A DNA stretch of 64,000 nucleotides from contig JANNVK010000132.1 of assembly GCA_031414415.1 (NCBI GenBank), positions 58,800 to 122,799 on the forward strand, written 5' to 3'. The stretch is from JANNVK01 sp031414415 (GTDB lineage: Bacteria; Acidobacteriota; Blastocatellia; Pyrinomonadales; Pyrinomonadaceae). The notes under the pieces were generated by a model. It saw nothing but the letters and a program-made list of their open reading frames with translations, did not search any database and was not told where the DNA came from. Below, piece by piece: positions 33,317-42,695 of the stretch (position 1 is its first letter; each line of letters opens with the position of its first letter). The translations under genes were made by a program, and so were the position numbers.

Positions 33317-34056
33317 TATTCATATTCACTTTCGTCAATATCGAAATTTGCGTAAACATTTTGAACGTCATCATTGTCGTCAAGAGCTTCGTAAAGTTTC
33401 AACATTTTCTTGGCATCATCGCCTTCTAATTTGATGTAATTTTGCGGAATCATTGAAATTTCTGCTGAATCAGGTTCAATTCCAACTTTTTTTAAAGAAT
33501 CGCAAACGCCTTCAAAAGATTCTTGCGAAGTATAAATTTCAAAAAATTCACTGCCGATTTGCATATCGTCAGCACCAGATTCTAATGCAATTTCAAAAAG
33601 TTCGTCTTCGCCTTTTGCGTCTTTTGAAACCGCGATGCAACCTTTGCGGTCAAACATCCAGGCAACTGAACCGGCTTCGCCCAAATTTCCACCATTTTTT
33701 GAGAAAAGGTGACGAAGTTCGGCAACTGTTCGATTGCGATTATCCGTCATTGTTTCGATTAAAACCGCTACACCGCCAATTCCGTAACCTTCGTAAGTGA
33801 TTTCATCGTAGTTTACACCTTCAAGTTCTCCAGTTCCGCGTTTGATTGCACGATCAATTGTGTCGTTCGGCATATTCTGAGCTTTTGCATCAGTAACTGC
33901 CTTTCTCAGACGAGCATTTGCATCAATATCGCCGGTTCCGCCAGTTCGTGCCGCAACGGTAACTTCCTTGATTAATTTAGTGAATATTTTTCCACGTTTT
34001 GCATCTAAAGCACCTTTTTTATGCTTGATGGTGTGCCATTTACTGTGTCCAGACAT
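33316..34056 (-). CDS. yebC: YebC/PmpR family DNA-binding / translation-associated protein
   Basis: 246 residues, full length. The N-terminus MSGHSKWHTIKHKKGALDAK is the family hallmark, followed by GGVAVLIETMTDNRNRTVAE and the acidic C-terminal domain (LYEALDDNDDVQNVYANFDI). Family members have been described as transcriptional regulators and more recently as helping ribosomes through proline-rich stretches. It is co-translated with ruvC. Confidence 0.95.
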   Translation of the reverse strand: MSGHSKWHTIKHKKGALDAKRGKIFTKLIKEVTVAARTGGTGDIDANARLRKAVTDAKAQNMPNDTIDRAIKRGTGELEGVNYDEITYEGYGIGGVAVLIETMTDNRNRTVAELRHLFSKNGGNLGEAGSVAWMFDRKGCIAVSKDAKGEDELFEIALESGADDMQIGSEFFEIYTSQESFEGVCDSLKKVGIEPDSAEISMIPQNYIKLEGDDAKKMLKLYEALDDNDDVQNVYANFDIDESEYE

Positions 34057-34134
34057 TAAGAAATTTCCTTTTCTGATACAAAAAATTTAATTGTGTGAGT
34101 TTAACACGCGAGTTTTTTAGTATCAAATAACGCT

Positions 34135-34740
34135 TTATTTTCTCAAAAGATTGTCGATTTTATTTTGCAAAACGTTAAATTTGACAAGTCCATTTTTTGA
34201 AAAATATTCGACACCTTTTTCGTCAAATAAAACTGTAAATGGCAAACTCCCACGCCAATTTTTTGAAACCATTGAAACTGCTGAACTTTCATCTTGAGTT
34301 TTTAAAAGAAATGAAGGCATTTTTGCGTTCATTTTACCAAGAAATCTGGGAACATCTTGATCAATCTCAGAAAGTTCGTCCATTGAAATTGTGTAAAAAT
34401 CAATTTGTCCGCGATACATTTCGTCAATTTTTATTAAATCTGGAAATTCTTTGACACAAGGCTCACACCAAGTTGCCCAAAAATTTAACAAAATCGGTTT
34501 ACCACTTGGTTTGATTAAGTTTTTAAGTGCGTCTATATCTATTTGATTTATTTTAGGTAAGTTTTTTAAATCTTTGAAAACTGCTTTTTTGACGACAACT
34601 TTCTTCTTTTTTGAAACAACTGTCTTAGTTTTACGACTTTGAGCAGAAACTTCAGTCGTAAACAAAAAAAGGCAAAAGGTAATTAAAATAAGAAAAGGCA
34701 AAAGGGAAATACCTTTCGCCTTAAAAATAAAAACGTTCAT
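34135..34740 (-). CDS. TlpA-like secreted thioredoxin-fold protein
   Basis: 201 residues: an N-terminal hydrophobic signal/anchor (LLPFLILITFCLFLFTTEVS), a Lys-rich linker (about 35-55, KKKKVVVKKAVF), then a thioredoxin domain with the redox motif in LLNFWATWCEPCVKEFPDLI (CEPC). It probably acts as a periplasmic disulfide reductase or in cytochrome c maturation. It starts 3 bp after the redoxin gene upstream, making a two-gene operon of thioredoxin-fold proteins. Confidence 0.9.
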   Translation of the reverse strand: MNVFIFKAKGISLLPFLILITFCLFLFTTEVSAQSRKTKTVVSKKKKVVVKKAVFKDLKNLPKINQIDIDALKNLIKPSGKPILLNFWATWCEPCVKEFPDLIKIDEMYRGQIDFYTISMDELSEIDQDVPRFLGKMNAKMPSFLLKTQDESSAVSMVSKNWRGSLPFTVLFDEKGVEYFSKNGLVKFNVLQNKIDNLLRK

Positions 34741-34743
34741 AAA

Positions 34744-35340
34744 TTATTTTTTCTCAAGACGTTTTATTGAGCAACCAACAGCATTTGTCGAAGATTTTTT
34801 AATTTCTTTGTTTGCAATTCCGGCATCCAAAGCGTCTTTCAGATAAGTTTCGGTGATTGAATCGCCTTTGCGACTGTTGTCTATTGCACCGCGATAGAGA
34901 AGTTTTCCGCTGGCATCAAAATATAAAACTTCGGGCGTGGCGTTTGCAGCAAATTGGTCGGCAAGAACATTTCCTTTATCAATCAAAACCGGAAAAGCAT
35001 ATTTCTCTTCAGCGTGAGATTTTACTTTTTCAGTTGTTTCGGTTGAATTTGAATTGATGCCGATAAAATTGATTCCTTTTTTTCCATAATCAGCTGCAAG
35101 TTGGACAATTCGCTCATCGTAGTTTTTAACAACTGGACATTGAACTGACAAAAAAACCACAACCGCACCTTTTTCGCCTTTTAAATCGTTGAAAGATTTA
35201 ACAGAACCCGAAGTGTCAGGAAGTTTGAAATTTTCAACAGTTGTTCCGACCGGAAACTCACCTTCGGCTTTTGTTCCAGTGGTAAAAACACTTCCACATA
35301 TCAACATAAGTGCTGTAAAGATTAGACTTAAACGTTTCAT
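34744..35340 (-). CDS. Secreted AhpC/TSA-type redoxin
   Basis: 198 residues with a signal peptide (MKRLSLIFTALMLICGSVFT). A peroxiredoxin-like fold follows: FKLPDTSGSVKSFNDLKGEK, then VVFLSVQCPVVKNYDERIVQ, with a single Cys where peroxiredoxins have the peroxidatic residue. ATPEVLYFDASGKLLYRGAI is a later strand. Such CPVV-type proteins are common in Acidobacteria and Planctomycetes as predicted thiol-disulfide exchange proteins. A lone C-terminal Cys (NAVGCSIKRLEKK) might act as the resolving residue. Operon with the TlpA-like gene. Confidence 0.85.
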   Translation of the reverse strand: MKRLSLIFTALMLICGSVFTTGTKAEGEFPVGTTVENFKLPDTSGSVKSFNDLKGEKGAVVVFLSVQCPVVKNYDERIVQLAADYGKKGINFIGINSNSTETTEKVKSHAEEKYAFPVLIDKGNVLADQFAANATPEVLYFDASGKLLYRGAIDNSRKGDSITETYLKDALDAGIANKEIKKSSTNAVGCSIKRLEKK

Positions 35341-35416
35341 AAAAATACTCCTTAATGACTAATTATTATTTTCTAAAATTTAGACGCTTTATTTAGCGTT
35401 TTAGCTGTCAGAAAAT

Positions 35417-36634
35417 TCACTTTCTTTTTGAAAGCAAGATTTCCATTGCATCGTCAACCGTAATAATTCCGGCAATTTCACCTAAATCATCAATAATTGG
35501 CAACGCCAAAAGATTATATTCGGCAATAGTTTCGGCGGCTTCATCAGCTGAAATATTTGGATGTGCGTAACGAAATTTCTCACGCATTACTTCGCTTAGT
35601 TTTAATGTTGGATCAGCCAAAATTAAGCCACGCAAAGACATTACACCACAAATCTTCCAAGAATTTTCCTCTTCGACGATATACAGATAATAAATCATAT
35701 TTGGCGTTTCCGCCATTTCCCGCAAGCGTGCAATTGCTTGCGAAACAGTTAAATCCTTTGGAAAAACAACAAATTCCGTAGTCATTAATCCGCCAGCAGT
35801 GTCTTTATCAAATGGCATTAATTCCGCAACTTCTGCTTTTTCATCATCTTCCATCAAGTTGAAAAGTTCTTGAGCCTTTTCTTCATTCATTTCGCCAAGC
35901 ACATCAACCGCATCGTCTGGCGACATTTCGTCCAAAATATCTGCAGCTCGTTCTTCGTCCATTTCTTCCAAAATTCTGGCTTGATTTTCGGTGGACATTT
36001 CTTCGAGTGTGTCAGCAGCGGTTTCATCATCTAAACTACCAACAATTTCAGTGCGATGAATCGGTGACAGACTTTCTGCAAGTTGGGCAATTTCCACCGG
36101 ATGAAGCCTCGAGAGTTTGTCTTTTGAAGACTTTAATTGGACAGTTGCGGTCGCTGTATCAGTTGCCAAATAGCCCACATCTTTCCAATCAATAACTTCA
36201 ACCGCTGCGTTATTTCCAGACAACCCAACTGGCAAAAGTCTTCTCAGAAAACCACGAAAAGTTACATCTGCTCCGGTAACACGCCATTTATCGGCTTCAA
36301 TAAGTTGAACATCATTTACTCGAACAACACGCTTTCCGTCAACATCTATCAGCTGTTTGTCTAAAACATCTTTGGTTAGCAAAACCTCGCCTTCACGGCG
36401 GTTAAACATACTAAATTTTAAAACATCTTTATTTAGTTTTGCTCCAAAAGTTCCAAATGTTGCTATTTGAGACCAAGAAAGAAAGAAATTTCGGCGATTG
36501 TAGCGTGCAACAAGTCCAATTAAAGGCGGATAATCTTCGGCTCCATAATGCACAACAACGTCTTTGATGGTGGCAATTTTTTCGCCTTCAACATCAAGAA
36601 CAGGTCGTCCTAAAATTTGTGATAAATAGAGCAT
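35417..36634 (-). CDS. PRC-barrel / MgtE N-domain / CBS protein without membrane domain
   Basis: 405 residues. Residues about 1-170 hold two PRC-barrel-like segments (GRPVLDVEGEKIATIKDVVV; LDKQLIDVDGKRVVRVNDVQ). The MgtE intracellular N domain spans about 175-275 (helical hairpin repeats: LEEMSTENQARILEEMDEER, MSPDDAVDVLGEMNEEKAQE). A CBS pair lies at about 285-400 (MTTEFVVFPKDLTVSQAIAR; LLALPIIDDLGEIAGIITVD). The channel-forming C-terminal TM domain of MgtE is absent, so it is probably a Mg2+-sensing cytosolic protein, perhaps acting with a transporter elsewhere. Confidence 0.87.
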   Translation of the reverse strand: MLYLSQILGRPVLDVEGEKIATIKDVVVHYGAEDYPPLIGLVARYNRRNFFLSWSQIATFGTFGAKLNKDVLKFSMFNRREGEVLLTKDVLDKQLIDVDGKRVVRVNDVQLIEADKWRVTGADVTFRGFLRRLLPVGLSGNNAAVEVIDWKDVGYLATDTATATVQLKSSKDKLSRLHPVEIAQLAESLSPIHRTEIVGSLDDETAADTLEEMSTENQARILEEMDEERAADILDEMSPDDAVDVLGEMNEEKAQELFNLMEDDEKAEVAELMPFDKDTAGGLMTTEFVVFPKDLTVSQAIARLREMAETPNMIYYLYIVEEENSWKICGVMSLRGLILADPTLKLSEVMREKFRYAHPNISADEAAETIAEYNLLALPIIDDLGEIAGIITVDDAMEILLSKRK

Positions 36635-36838
36635 AAATTTGAAAACCTTTTTGTTTATCTACATTTCAAATATACTTTGATTCAATATTTTCAACAAATA
36701 TAAAGCCGAAAAACAAGCCGCGTTTAAATATGTTTAAAAAGTTTGTTATTTTTTGGAAATGTTTATCCTTTAGGTTTTTATTATTAGTAGAACATTCAAA
36801 CTTCATTGAATGAGCTTAATCTGACAAACACCTAAAAT

Positions 36839-37684
36839 ATGAAAAAAACTCTTTTAATCGCAATAGTAGTTCTCGCCGCTACGACACTTGGCTATTCTCA
36901 AAATCGCAACAGATATGTTTTCGATAATTTTTCAACTTCAAAAGGAGTTGAAGTTGTTTCAAAAAATAAAAACTATGAACCTGAAAGAAAAGAATCATTA
37001 GATAAAAAAGTTGTAAAAAAATCCGTTCAAAAAACTATGAATGTGACCGACGCTGAGAGTTTAAAAGGTTCTGGAGTGAAATCAACGGCAGCAACATACT
37101 CAAAAGTTTCGATGTCTGGCGGCGGAAATATGCGTGGATTTACAACAGGCGATCCGGTTGTAGATAGTTATATTGTAAATTCATCAGCAAAATACGGAAT
37201 GGATCCGTTGTTGATTTATGCTCAAATGAGTCAAGAATCTGCATTTAAGAAAAAGGCATTATCAAACAAAGGTGCGAGTGGATTAATGCAATTAATGCCG
37301 CCAACTGCTCGCCGATTTGGCGTGACAGACATTTATGATCCGCAACAAAATATTGATGCCGGAATTAAATATATGCGTTGGCTTTATGACAAATTTGGCG
37401 GCGACATCAATCTTGCTCTTGCCGGATACAATGCTGGTGAAGGTGCGGTGATGAAATATGGAAACCAAATTCCACCATATAATGAAACACGTGAATATGT
37501 CCGCAGAATTACAGCTAGATATGGTTCAATCAGAAATCCAAATTTTGTTAAAAGTGTTAAACCTGTACCAGTAAATCAAATTGCAAAGATTGAAAAAAGA
37601 GAATCAGCACCGCTGACAACTATTGAAACTATTACAGTTGCGGTCAGATTGCCGGACGGAAGAATGCGTTTGGTTAATCAATAA
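36839..37684 (+). CDS. Lytic transglycosylase (SLT domain), exported
   Basis: It cleaves peptidoglycan glycan strands. 281 residues: signal peptide (MKKTLLIAIVVLAATTLGYS), a Lys/Ser-rich linker (about 30-105), then the SLT (GH23) domain at about 110-225. The catalytic Glu is in IYAQMSQESAFKKKALSNKG, followed by GASGLMQLMPPTARRFGV and LALAGYNAGEGAVMKYG. A C-terminal about 50-residue tail follows. A terminator lies 39 bp downstream. The 204-bp gap upstream has no motif I can support. Confidence 0.93.
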   Translation: MKKTLLIAIVVLAATTLGYSQNRNRYVFDNFSTSKGVEVVSKNKNYEPERKESLDKKVVKKSVQKTMNVTDAESLKGSGVKSTAATYSKVSMSGGGNMRGFTTGDPVVDSYIVNSSAKYGMDPLLIYAQMSQESAFKKKALSNKGASGLMQLMPPTARRFGVTDIYDPQQNIDAGIKYMRWLYDKFGGDINLALAGYNAGEGAVMKYGNQIPPYNETREYVRRITARYGSIRNPNFVKSVKPVPVNQIAKIEKRESAPLTTIETITVAVRLPDGRMRLVNQ

Positions 37685-37722
37685 AAAGTTTAAAAATTTT
37701 TCTCCTCGGTTTAAAAACCATC

Positions 37723-37751
37723 GCGGTTGGTCGTTGCCAACCGCTTTTTTT
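37723..37751 (+). terminator. Rho-independent terminator after the transglycosylase gene
   Basis: GCGGTTGG-TCGTTG-CCAACCGC followed by seven T. Perfect 8-bp GC-rich stem, 39 bp after the stop codon. Confidence 0.93.
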
Positions 37752-37786
37752 GTTTAGAATTAGAAAATAAGTTATTATCCATACAA

Positions 37787-38350
37787 ATGTTTTGTATAAA
37801 ATGTGGCACAAATAATCCGGCTGAAGCAGTTTTTTGCAACAAATGCGGCACAAAGTTTTTTCAAGAAGAAGAGACAAAAGTTGCGACCAAAGCAAACCAC
37901 AGCGAGATTAATATTTTCACCGTTCGTCCAACTTTAATGTTTGTCCAAACAGGTTATGTGTTAGCGATTATGGCTGCATTTTTGTTGGTCATAATTCTGT
38001 TTTATGTGAGCAGTTCAATACCTTGGTGGATTTCAGTTTTGGGTGGATTGTCGCTGTTATTCATTCCACTTTTCTATCATTTAAAAAGAAATTTTGTCCG
38101 CTACACATTAACTGATTCAAGAATTGAAATTGATGAAGGTTTTATTTCGCGAGAAACGCGGAAAATTCCTCTGAGAGCAATTCAAGATGTAACAGTTTCT
38201 TCGACAATTGCTCAACGATTATTTGGTCTTGGCAATCTGATAATTGAAAATGCAAATGAGGCTGACGATAAAATAATATTAAAAAACATCAATTCACCGC
38301 GACATTATTCCGATTTGCTTCTCAAACAAATGCGGCTTTTAGATAAATAA
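37787..38350 (+). CDS. Zinc-ribbon, two-TM, bacterial PH-domain (YdbS-like) membrane protein
   Basis: 187 residues from ATG 37787 (an upstream frame start at 37727 lies inside the terminator). The N-terminal zinc ribbon reads FCIKCGTNN and FCNKCGTKF (two CxxC). Two TM helices follow at about 60-105 (LAIMAAFLLVIILFYVSSSI, LGGLSLLFIPLFY). The bPH2 domain occupies about 115-180 (RYTLTDSRIEIDEGFISRET; IPLRAIQDVTVSSTIAQRLF). Function unknown. It lies 2 bp ahead of rfbB, which suggests co-transcription. Confidence 0.85.
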   Translation: MFCIKCGTNNPAEAVFCNKCGTKFFQEEETKVATKANHSEINIFTVRPTLMFVQTGYVLAIMAAFLLVIILFYVSSSIPWWISVLGGLSLLFIPLFYHLKRNFVRYTLTDSRIEIDEGFISRETRKIPLRAIQDVTVSSTIAQRLFGLGNLIIENANEADDKIILKNINSPRHYSDLLLKQMRLLDK

Positions 38351-38352
38351 AT

Positions 38353-39381
38353 ATGAAGACAATTTTTGTAACCGGTGGAGCTGGTTTTATCGGTTCAGCC
38401 TTTATTCGACAAGTTTTAGATGAAACTTCTGATGTCAAAATTATTAATTTTGATTCGCTTACTTATGCCGGAAATCTCGAAAATTTGAATGGTTTAGACG
38501 TTTCCCGACACGAGTTTGTCAAAGGTGATATTTGCGATAAAGAAGCTGTTTTAACTTCACTTCCAAACGATTGCGAGGCGATTTTCAACTTTGCTGCCGA
38601 ATCTCACGTCGATCGTTCGATAACTTCCGCCAGCGAATTTGTCACAACAAATGTTCTCGGAACACAAGTTTTACTAGATTCTGCGAGAGCAAAAAATGTT
38701 CGCCGTTTTATTCAAGTTTCAACCGATGAAGTAATGGGAAGTTTGCCCGAATCTGATGACGCATTTTTTAATGAATCTTCGCCGATTGAACCAAATTCGC
38801 CTTACTCAGCATCGAAAGCGGCGGCTGAACATTTTGTCCGTGCTGCGAGAGAAACCTTTGGTCTTGATACCGTTATTACACGTTGCGGAAACAATTATGG
38901 ACAACGCCAATTTCCCGAAAAACTCATTCCATTAATGATTACAAACGCAATGAATAATTTGCCTTTGCCGGTTTATGGCGATGGCAAAAACGTTCGCGAT
39001 TGGATTTTTGTCGAAGATCACGCACGAGCGATTTGGCTTGCTTATGAGAATGGAAAATCAGGTTCAATTTATAATATTGGTGCCAGAAATGAACGTCAAA
39101 ATCTCGAAGTTGTAACCTCAATTTTGGACGCACTTAATAAACCTCATAGTTTGATTAAATATGTTTCTGATCGACTCGGACACGACCGCAGATATGCAAT
39201 TGATGCAACGAAAGTTGAAAGCGAACTTGGCTGGAAGCCGCAAACAACTTGGGAACAAGGTTTGGAAAAAACAATTCGCTGGTATCAAGACAATCCAAAT
39301 TGGGTAAATGCAATTCTTAACGGTGAATATCGCAAATATTATCAAAAACAATACGGTGTTGCTATCAGTTCCGCTTTATAA
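38353..39381 (+). CDS. rfbB: dTDP-glucose 4,6-dehydratase
   Basis: It makes dTDP-4-keto-6-deoxyglucose for rhamnose and other deoxysugars. 342 residues of the extended SDR family: NAD-binding VTGGAGFIGSAFIRQ, AAESHVDRSI, QVSTDEVMGS, catalytic YSASKAAAEH, RCGNNYGQRQFPEKLIPLMI and DWIFVEDHARAIWLA. rfbA, rfbC and rfbD are not adjacent, so the rest of the pathway must lie elsewhere. The start is 2 bp after the PH-domain gene. Confidence 0.95.
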   Translation: MKTIFVTGGAGFIGSAFIRQVLDETSDVKIINFDSLTYAGNLENLNGLDVSRHEFVKGDICDKEAVLTSLPNDCEAIFNFAAESHVDRSITSASEFVTTNVLGTQVLLDSARAKNVRRFIQVSTDEVMGSLPESDDAFFNESSPIEPNSPYSASKAAAEHFVRAARETFGLDTVITRCGNNYGQRQFPEKLIPLMITNAMNNLPLPVYGDGKNVRDWIFVEDHARAIWLAYENGKSGSIYNIGARNERQNLEVVTSILDALNKPHSLIKYVSDRLGHDRRYAIDATKVESELGWKPQTTWEQGLEKTIRWYQDNPNWVNAILNGEYRKYYQKQYGVAISSAL

Positions 39382-39492
39382 ATCACAAACAAACCTTTTT
39401 TATGGTTCAAGATTTACTTGTTATCTCGCCGCAGGTTTATCAAATATACTCAACAGTCGAGACAAATCTAGTAAAAATTGAAGTCAAAAAAC

Positions 39493-39521
39493 TTGACATA
39501 TTGCTCATAATTGTTTTTAAT
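39493..39521 (+). promoter_or_regulatory. Sigma-70-type promoter upstream of the PAS kinase gene
   Basis: TTGACA (39493-39498), 17-nt spacer, TTTAAT (39516-39521), about 100 bp before the kinase start codon. Good -35 and spacing; -10 moderate. Confidence 0.6.
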
Positions 39522-39622
39522 AGTTATACAGAGTTAAACAACTCTTCTTGCAATGAAATCTGTTGTATTTCCTCCGCAAATTTCTAATTTAAAAACCTGA
39601 ATAATTAACCGTCAAGAACAAA

Positions 39623-41266
39623 ATGCTTTCTCCAAAAGAAATAAACAAAAGTAAGCGAATCACAAAAGTTGTTGAGAAAAATGCAGATTCATTTAATGAA
39701 TTGAAGTTTATCAGCGAACTAGGAAAGTCTCTGCTTGCAGTTATGCAGCCAAAAGTAATCAATCAAATTGTTGCGACAAGTCTGCAAAAAATAACAAAAT
39801 CGACGAGCTGTGCGGTTGTTCTTTACACTGTCGAGAATGGTTTGATTGGTTCTTCAGTAAACGAATTTGGCGAGAAAGTAGAAGATGATTTAAACACGGC
39901 GAATATAAAAAGTTGGCTCGCAATGCAACCTGACTCAATTTCATTTTGGCAGGAAGAAGTTGGAGATTTTTTTCTCAATCAAACTGAAAAAAATGAATAT
40001 ATTTCGCCACTTTTGATAAATGAGGAAGTTAGAGGTGCGATTGTTGTTGAGTTTGACGAAAAATACAAATGTTCAGAAAAAATTCGTCGTTTAATTGAAG
40101 CCGTTGCCCAATTTACTTCTATTTCGGTATCAAGATCAATGGGCTACGGAAAAGCTCTAGCAGAATCTATTAATATTGCACGCAAAGAGCAGCAAGTTTT
40201 TACAGATTCAGTTTTAGATTCGCTACCGGTTTCGCTTTACGTTATTGACCGCGAATTCCGAGTTGTTGCCTGGAACAGACATCGCGAAGTTGGTGTTTTA
40301 GGTCTTCCGAGAGAAGAAGTTATTGGTCGAAATATTTTCGATTTTTTGACAAAACAGCCGCGTGCAAAACTTGTTAGAGAATTTGAAAGAGCATTTCAAA
40401 CTGGCGAAATCGAACGAATTGAACAACATACAATCGAAAATGATGGAACGACAAGACATTGGCTTGTGAGCAAAGTTCCGATGCGTGATCGAAAAACTAA
40501 CGAAGTAACACACGTAATTACCGTTGGCGAAGATATTACAATGCGAGTTGACGCAATGCGTGCGGTGACTCGGGCGGAAAAACTTGCAGCTGTTGGCAGA
40601 CTCGCGGCTGGAGTTGTTCACGAAATAAATAACCCGCTGGCAACAATTTCTGCATGTGCAGAAGCCTTAGAACTTCGTGTTTCTGAAGGTGTATTCGGCG
40701 ATTCAGAAGAAATAATTGATCTTCGCGAGTATTTAGGTTTGATTCGAAGTGAAGCATTTCGTTGCAAATCTATTACAAACGGATTGTTAGATTTTAGTCG
40801 AGTTCGTTCAGGAAATCGCGTTCCACTTGATATTTCAGATATTTTAAAATCGTCTGCACGACTTTTATCTCATCAAAAAAGAGGAGATAACATCGACATT
40901 TCGGTCGATGTTCCAAGCAAACTTTTACTTGTAAGTGCTGATGAAGGACAAATTCAGCAAGCTGTAATTGCATTGGCAACAAATGCAATTGACTCAATGC
41001 CAAACGGCGGCAGGCTCATATTACGAGCATTTGCAGAAAAAAACCGAGTTGTTGTTGAGGTCAAAGATACTGGAATTGGAATTTCCACAGACAATTTACC
41101 AAAAATATTTGAACCGTTTTTTACAACAAAAGAAGTAGGCAAAGGCACCGGACTTGGTTTAGCGGTTTGTTACGGAATAATCACAGAACACGGCGGTCGC
41201 TTGAGCGTTCGTTCAACACCAGAAATTGGAACAACATTTACAATGTTTTTACCTATCAAATCATAA
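39623..41266 (+). CDS. Cytosolic GAF/PAS sensor histidine kinase
   Basis: 547 residues with no TM segments. A GAF-like N-terminal region (about 25-175: SELGKSLLAVMQPKVINQIV; ISPLLINEEVRGAIVVEFDE) is followed by a PAS domain (about 195-310: SVLDSLPVSLYVIDREFRVV, HVITVGEDIT). HisKA has the phosphoacceptor in AAGVVHEINNPLATISACAE, and HATPase has VEVKDTGIGIS and GKGTGLGLAVCYGII. It probably phosphorylates the sigma-54 activator encoded 25 bp downstream (41291-42691). The signal is unknown. Confidence 0.93.
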   Translation: MLSPKEINKSKRITKVVEKNADSFNELKFISELGKSLLAVMQPKVINQIVATSLQKITKSTSCAVVLYTVENGLIGSSVNEFGEKVEDDLNTANIKSWLAMQPDSISFWQEEVGDFFLNQTEKNEYISPLLINEEVRGAIVVEFDEKYKCSEKIRRLIEAVAQFTSISVSRSMGYGKALAESINIARKEQQVFTDSVLDSLPVSLYVIDREFRVVAWNRHREVGVLGLPREEVIGRNIFDFLTKQPRAKLVREFERAFQTGEIERIEQHTIENDGTTRHWLVSKVPMRDRKTNEVTHVITVGEDITMRVDAMRAVTRAEKLAAVGRLAAGVVHEINNPLATISACAEALELRVSEGVFGDSEEIIDLREYLGLIRSEAFRCKSITNGLLDFSRVRSGNRVPLDISDILKSSARLLSHQKRGDNIDISVDVPSKLLLVSADEGQIQQAVIALATNAIDSMPNGGRLILRAFAEKNRVVVEVKDTGIGISTDNLPKIFEPFFTTKEVGKGTGLGLAVCYGIITEHGGRLSVRSTPEIGTTFTMFLPIKS

Positions 41267-41290
41267 CATTCACAGCAATATAGGACATTT

Positions 41291-42691
41291 ATGGCAAGAC
41301 TTTTAGTAGTTGACGACGAAAATAATTTACGACTTGTAGTTCAAAAAGAACTAAGCCGTGCCGGACACGAAGTCGGAACTGCTTTCGATGGCGAATCGGC
41401 TTGGAGTTTATTAGAAGAACAAGATTTTGACGTGATTTTGTGCGACATTAATATGCCTCGTCTTGATGGCATTGGGCTTCTTCGTCGAATGAACGAAAGA
41501 ATGCAAAATCGTCCTGAAGCAATTATGCTTACCGGTCAAGCGACTGTTGAAAGTGCGATTGAAGCAATGAAACTTGGTGCTTATGATTATTTAACAAAGC
41601 CATATCGCATCAATGAACTTGGTGCTTTGGTTACTCAAGCGGCAGAAAAACAACGTTTGAAAGTTGATAATATTCGTCTGCGTGCTCAAGTAAATCGGAC
41701 AAGTGATTTGCCGGAAATAATTGCCGAATCTTCACAAATGAAAGAGGTTTTAAGACTTGTTCAGCGTGTTGCAAATGCTGAAACCTCGGTTTTAATCACT
41801 GGCGAATCTGGAACTGGAAAAGAATTAATTGCCCAAGCATTACATCGCTTGTCTGGACGTGTAAACTCGTCATTTGTTGATCTTAACTGTGCTGCACTTC
41901 AAGATACTTTGCTCGAATCTGAGCTTTTTGGTCACGAAGCCGGAGCGTTTTCTGGTGCAAGAAATCGAAAACTCGGACTTTTTGAAATTGCAGATCGTGG
42001 CAGTTTATTTCTTGATGAAGTAATGGAAATGCCGCAACAATTGCAGTCAAAATTACTTCGTGCATTAGAAACAAGATCGTTTTTTAGAGTTGGTGGTGTT
42101 AAAAAAGTTGATGTCAATGTTCGGCTAATTGCAGCCACAAATAGAAATCCGGATCAAGCCGTCAGAGAAGGCGTTTTCCGTGCAGATTTACTTTATCGAA
42201 TCAACAGTTTTGAAATAAAAATTCCAGCTTTGCGTGATCGACCTGCCGATATTGAACCTTTGACACAATTTTTATTGAAAAAAATTGCCGGAACAAATGC
42301 ACCTAATGTCAGCGAATCTGCAATGAATTCATTGACGGCTTATCATTGGACTGGAAATGTTCGGCAGCTGAGAAATTGTCTGGAAAGAGCAGTTTTACTA
42401 GCAGATAACGGAATAATTACGCCAAAAGAACTTCCACCAGAGGTTGTTTATAAAAGTAGCGAACCAACATTTACAACTAATTACGGCGTTGCGGATAACA
42501 CTTCAAATGTTGTCGATTCATTTCAGACGTTCCAAAATTCTTCTCCAACTTCGCTTCAAGAAAGCGAAAAGCAACAAATTCTTCGAGCCTTAGAAAAAAC
42601 TTCGTGGCATCGCGGAAAAACTGCTGACATTCTTGGTATTTCATCTTCAACTCTGTATCGAAGATTACGCGAATATGGTTTGGATCGGTAA
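41291..42691 (+). CDS. NtrC-family sigma-54-dependent response regulator
   Basis: 466 residues. Receiver at 1-120 (LLVVDDENN, phosphoacceptor D52 in ILCDINMPRLDG, TKPYR lysine), AAA+ at about 140-370 (GESGTGKE; sigma-54 loop GAFSGA; SLFLDEVMEM; RPADIEPLTQFLLKKI), and a C-terminal Fis HTH (LEKTSWHRGKTADILGISSS). The Walker B region has LDEVMEM rather than the usual LDEIGDM, a mild variant. It is paired with the upstream kinase. This is the second sigma-54 activator in the window; its targets are unknown. Convergent with the next gene at a 4-bp gap. Confidence 0.94.
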   Translation: MARLLVVDDENNLRLVVQKELSRAGHEVGTAFDGESAWSLLEEQDFDVILCDINMPRLDGIGLLRRMNERMQNRPEAIMLTGQATVESAIEAMKLGAYDYLTKPYRINELGALVTQAAEKQRLKVDNIRLRAQVNRTSDLPEIIAESSQMKEVLRLVQRVANAETSVLITGESGTGKELIAQALHRLSGRVNSSFVDLNCAALQDTLLESELFGHEAGAFSGARNRKLGLFEIADRGSLFLDEVMEMPQQLQSKLLRALETRSFFRVGGVKKVDVNVRLIAATNRNPDQAVREGVFRADLLYRINSFEIKIPALRDRPADIEPLTQFLLKKIAGTNAPNVSESAMNSLTAYHWTGNVRQLRNCLERAVLLADNGIITPKELPPEVVYKSSEPTFTTNYGVADNTSNVVDSFQTFQNSSPTSLQESEKQQILRALEKTSWHRGKTADILGISSSTLYRRLREYGLDR

Positions 42692-42695
42692 AATA

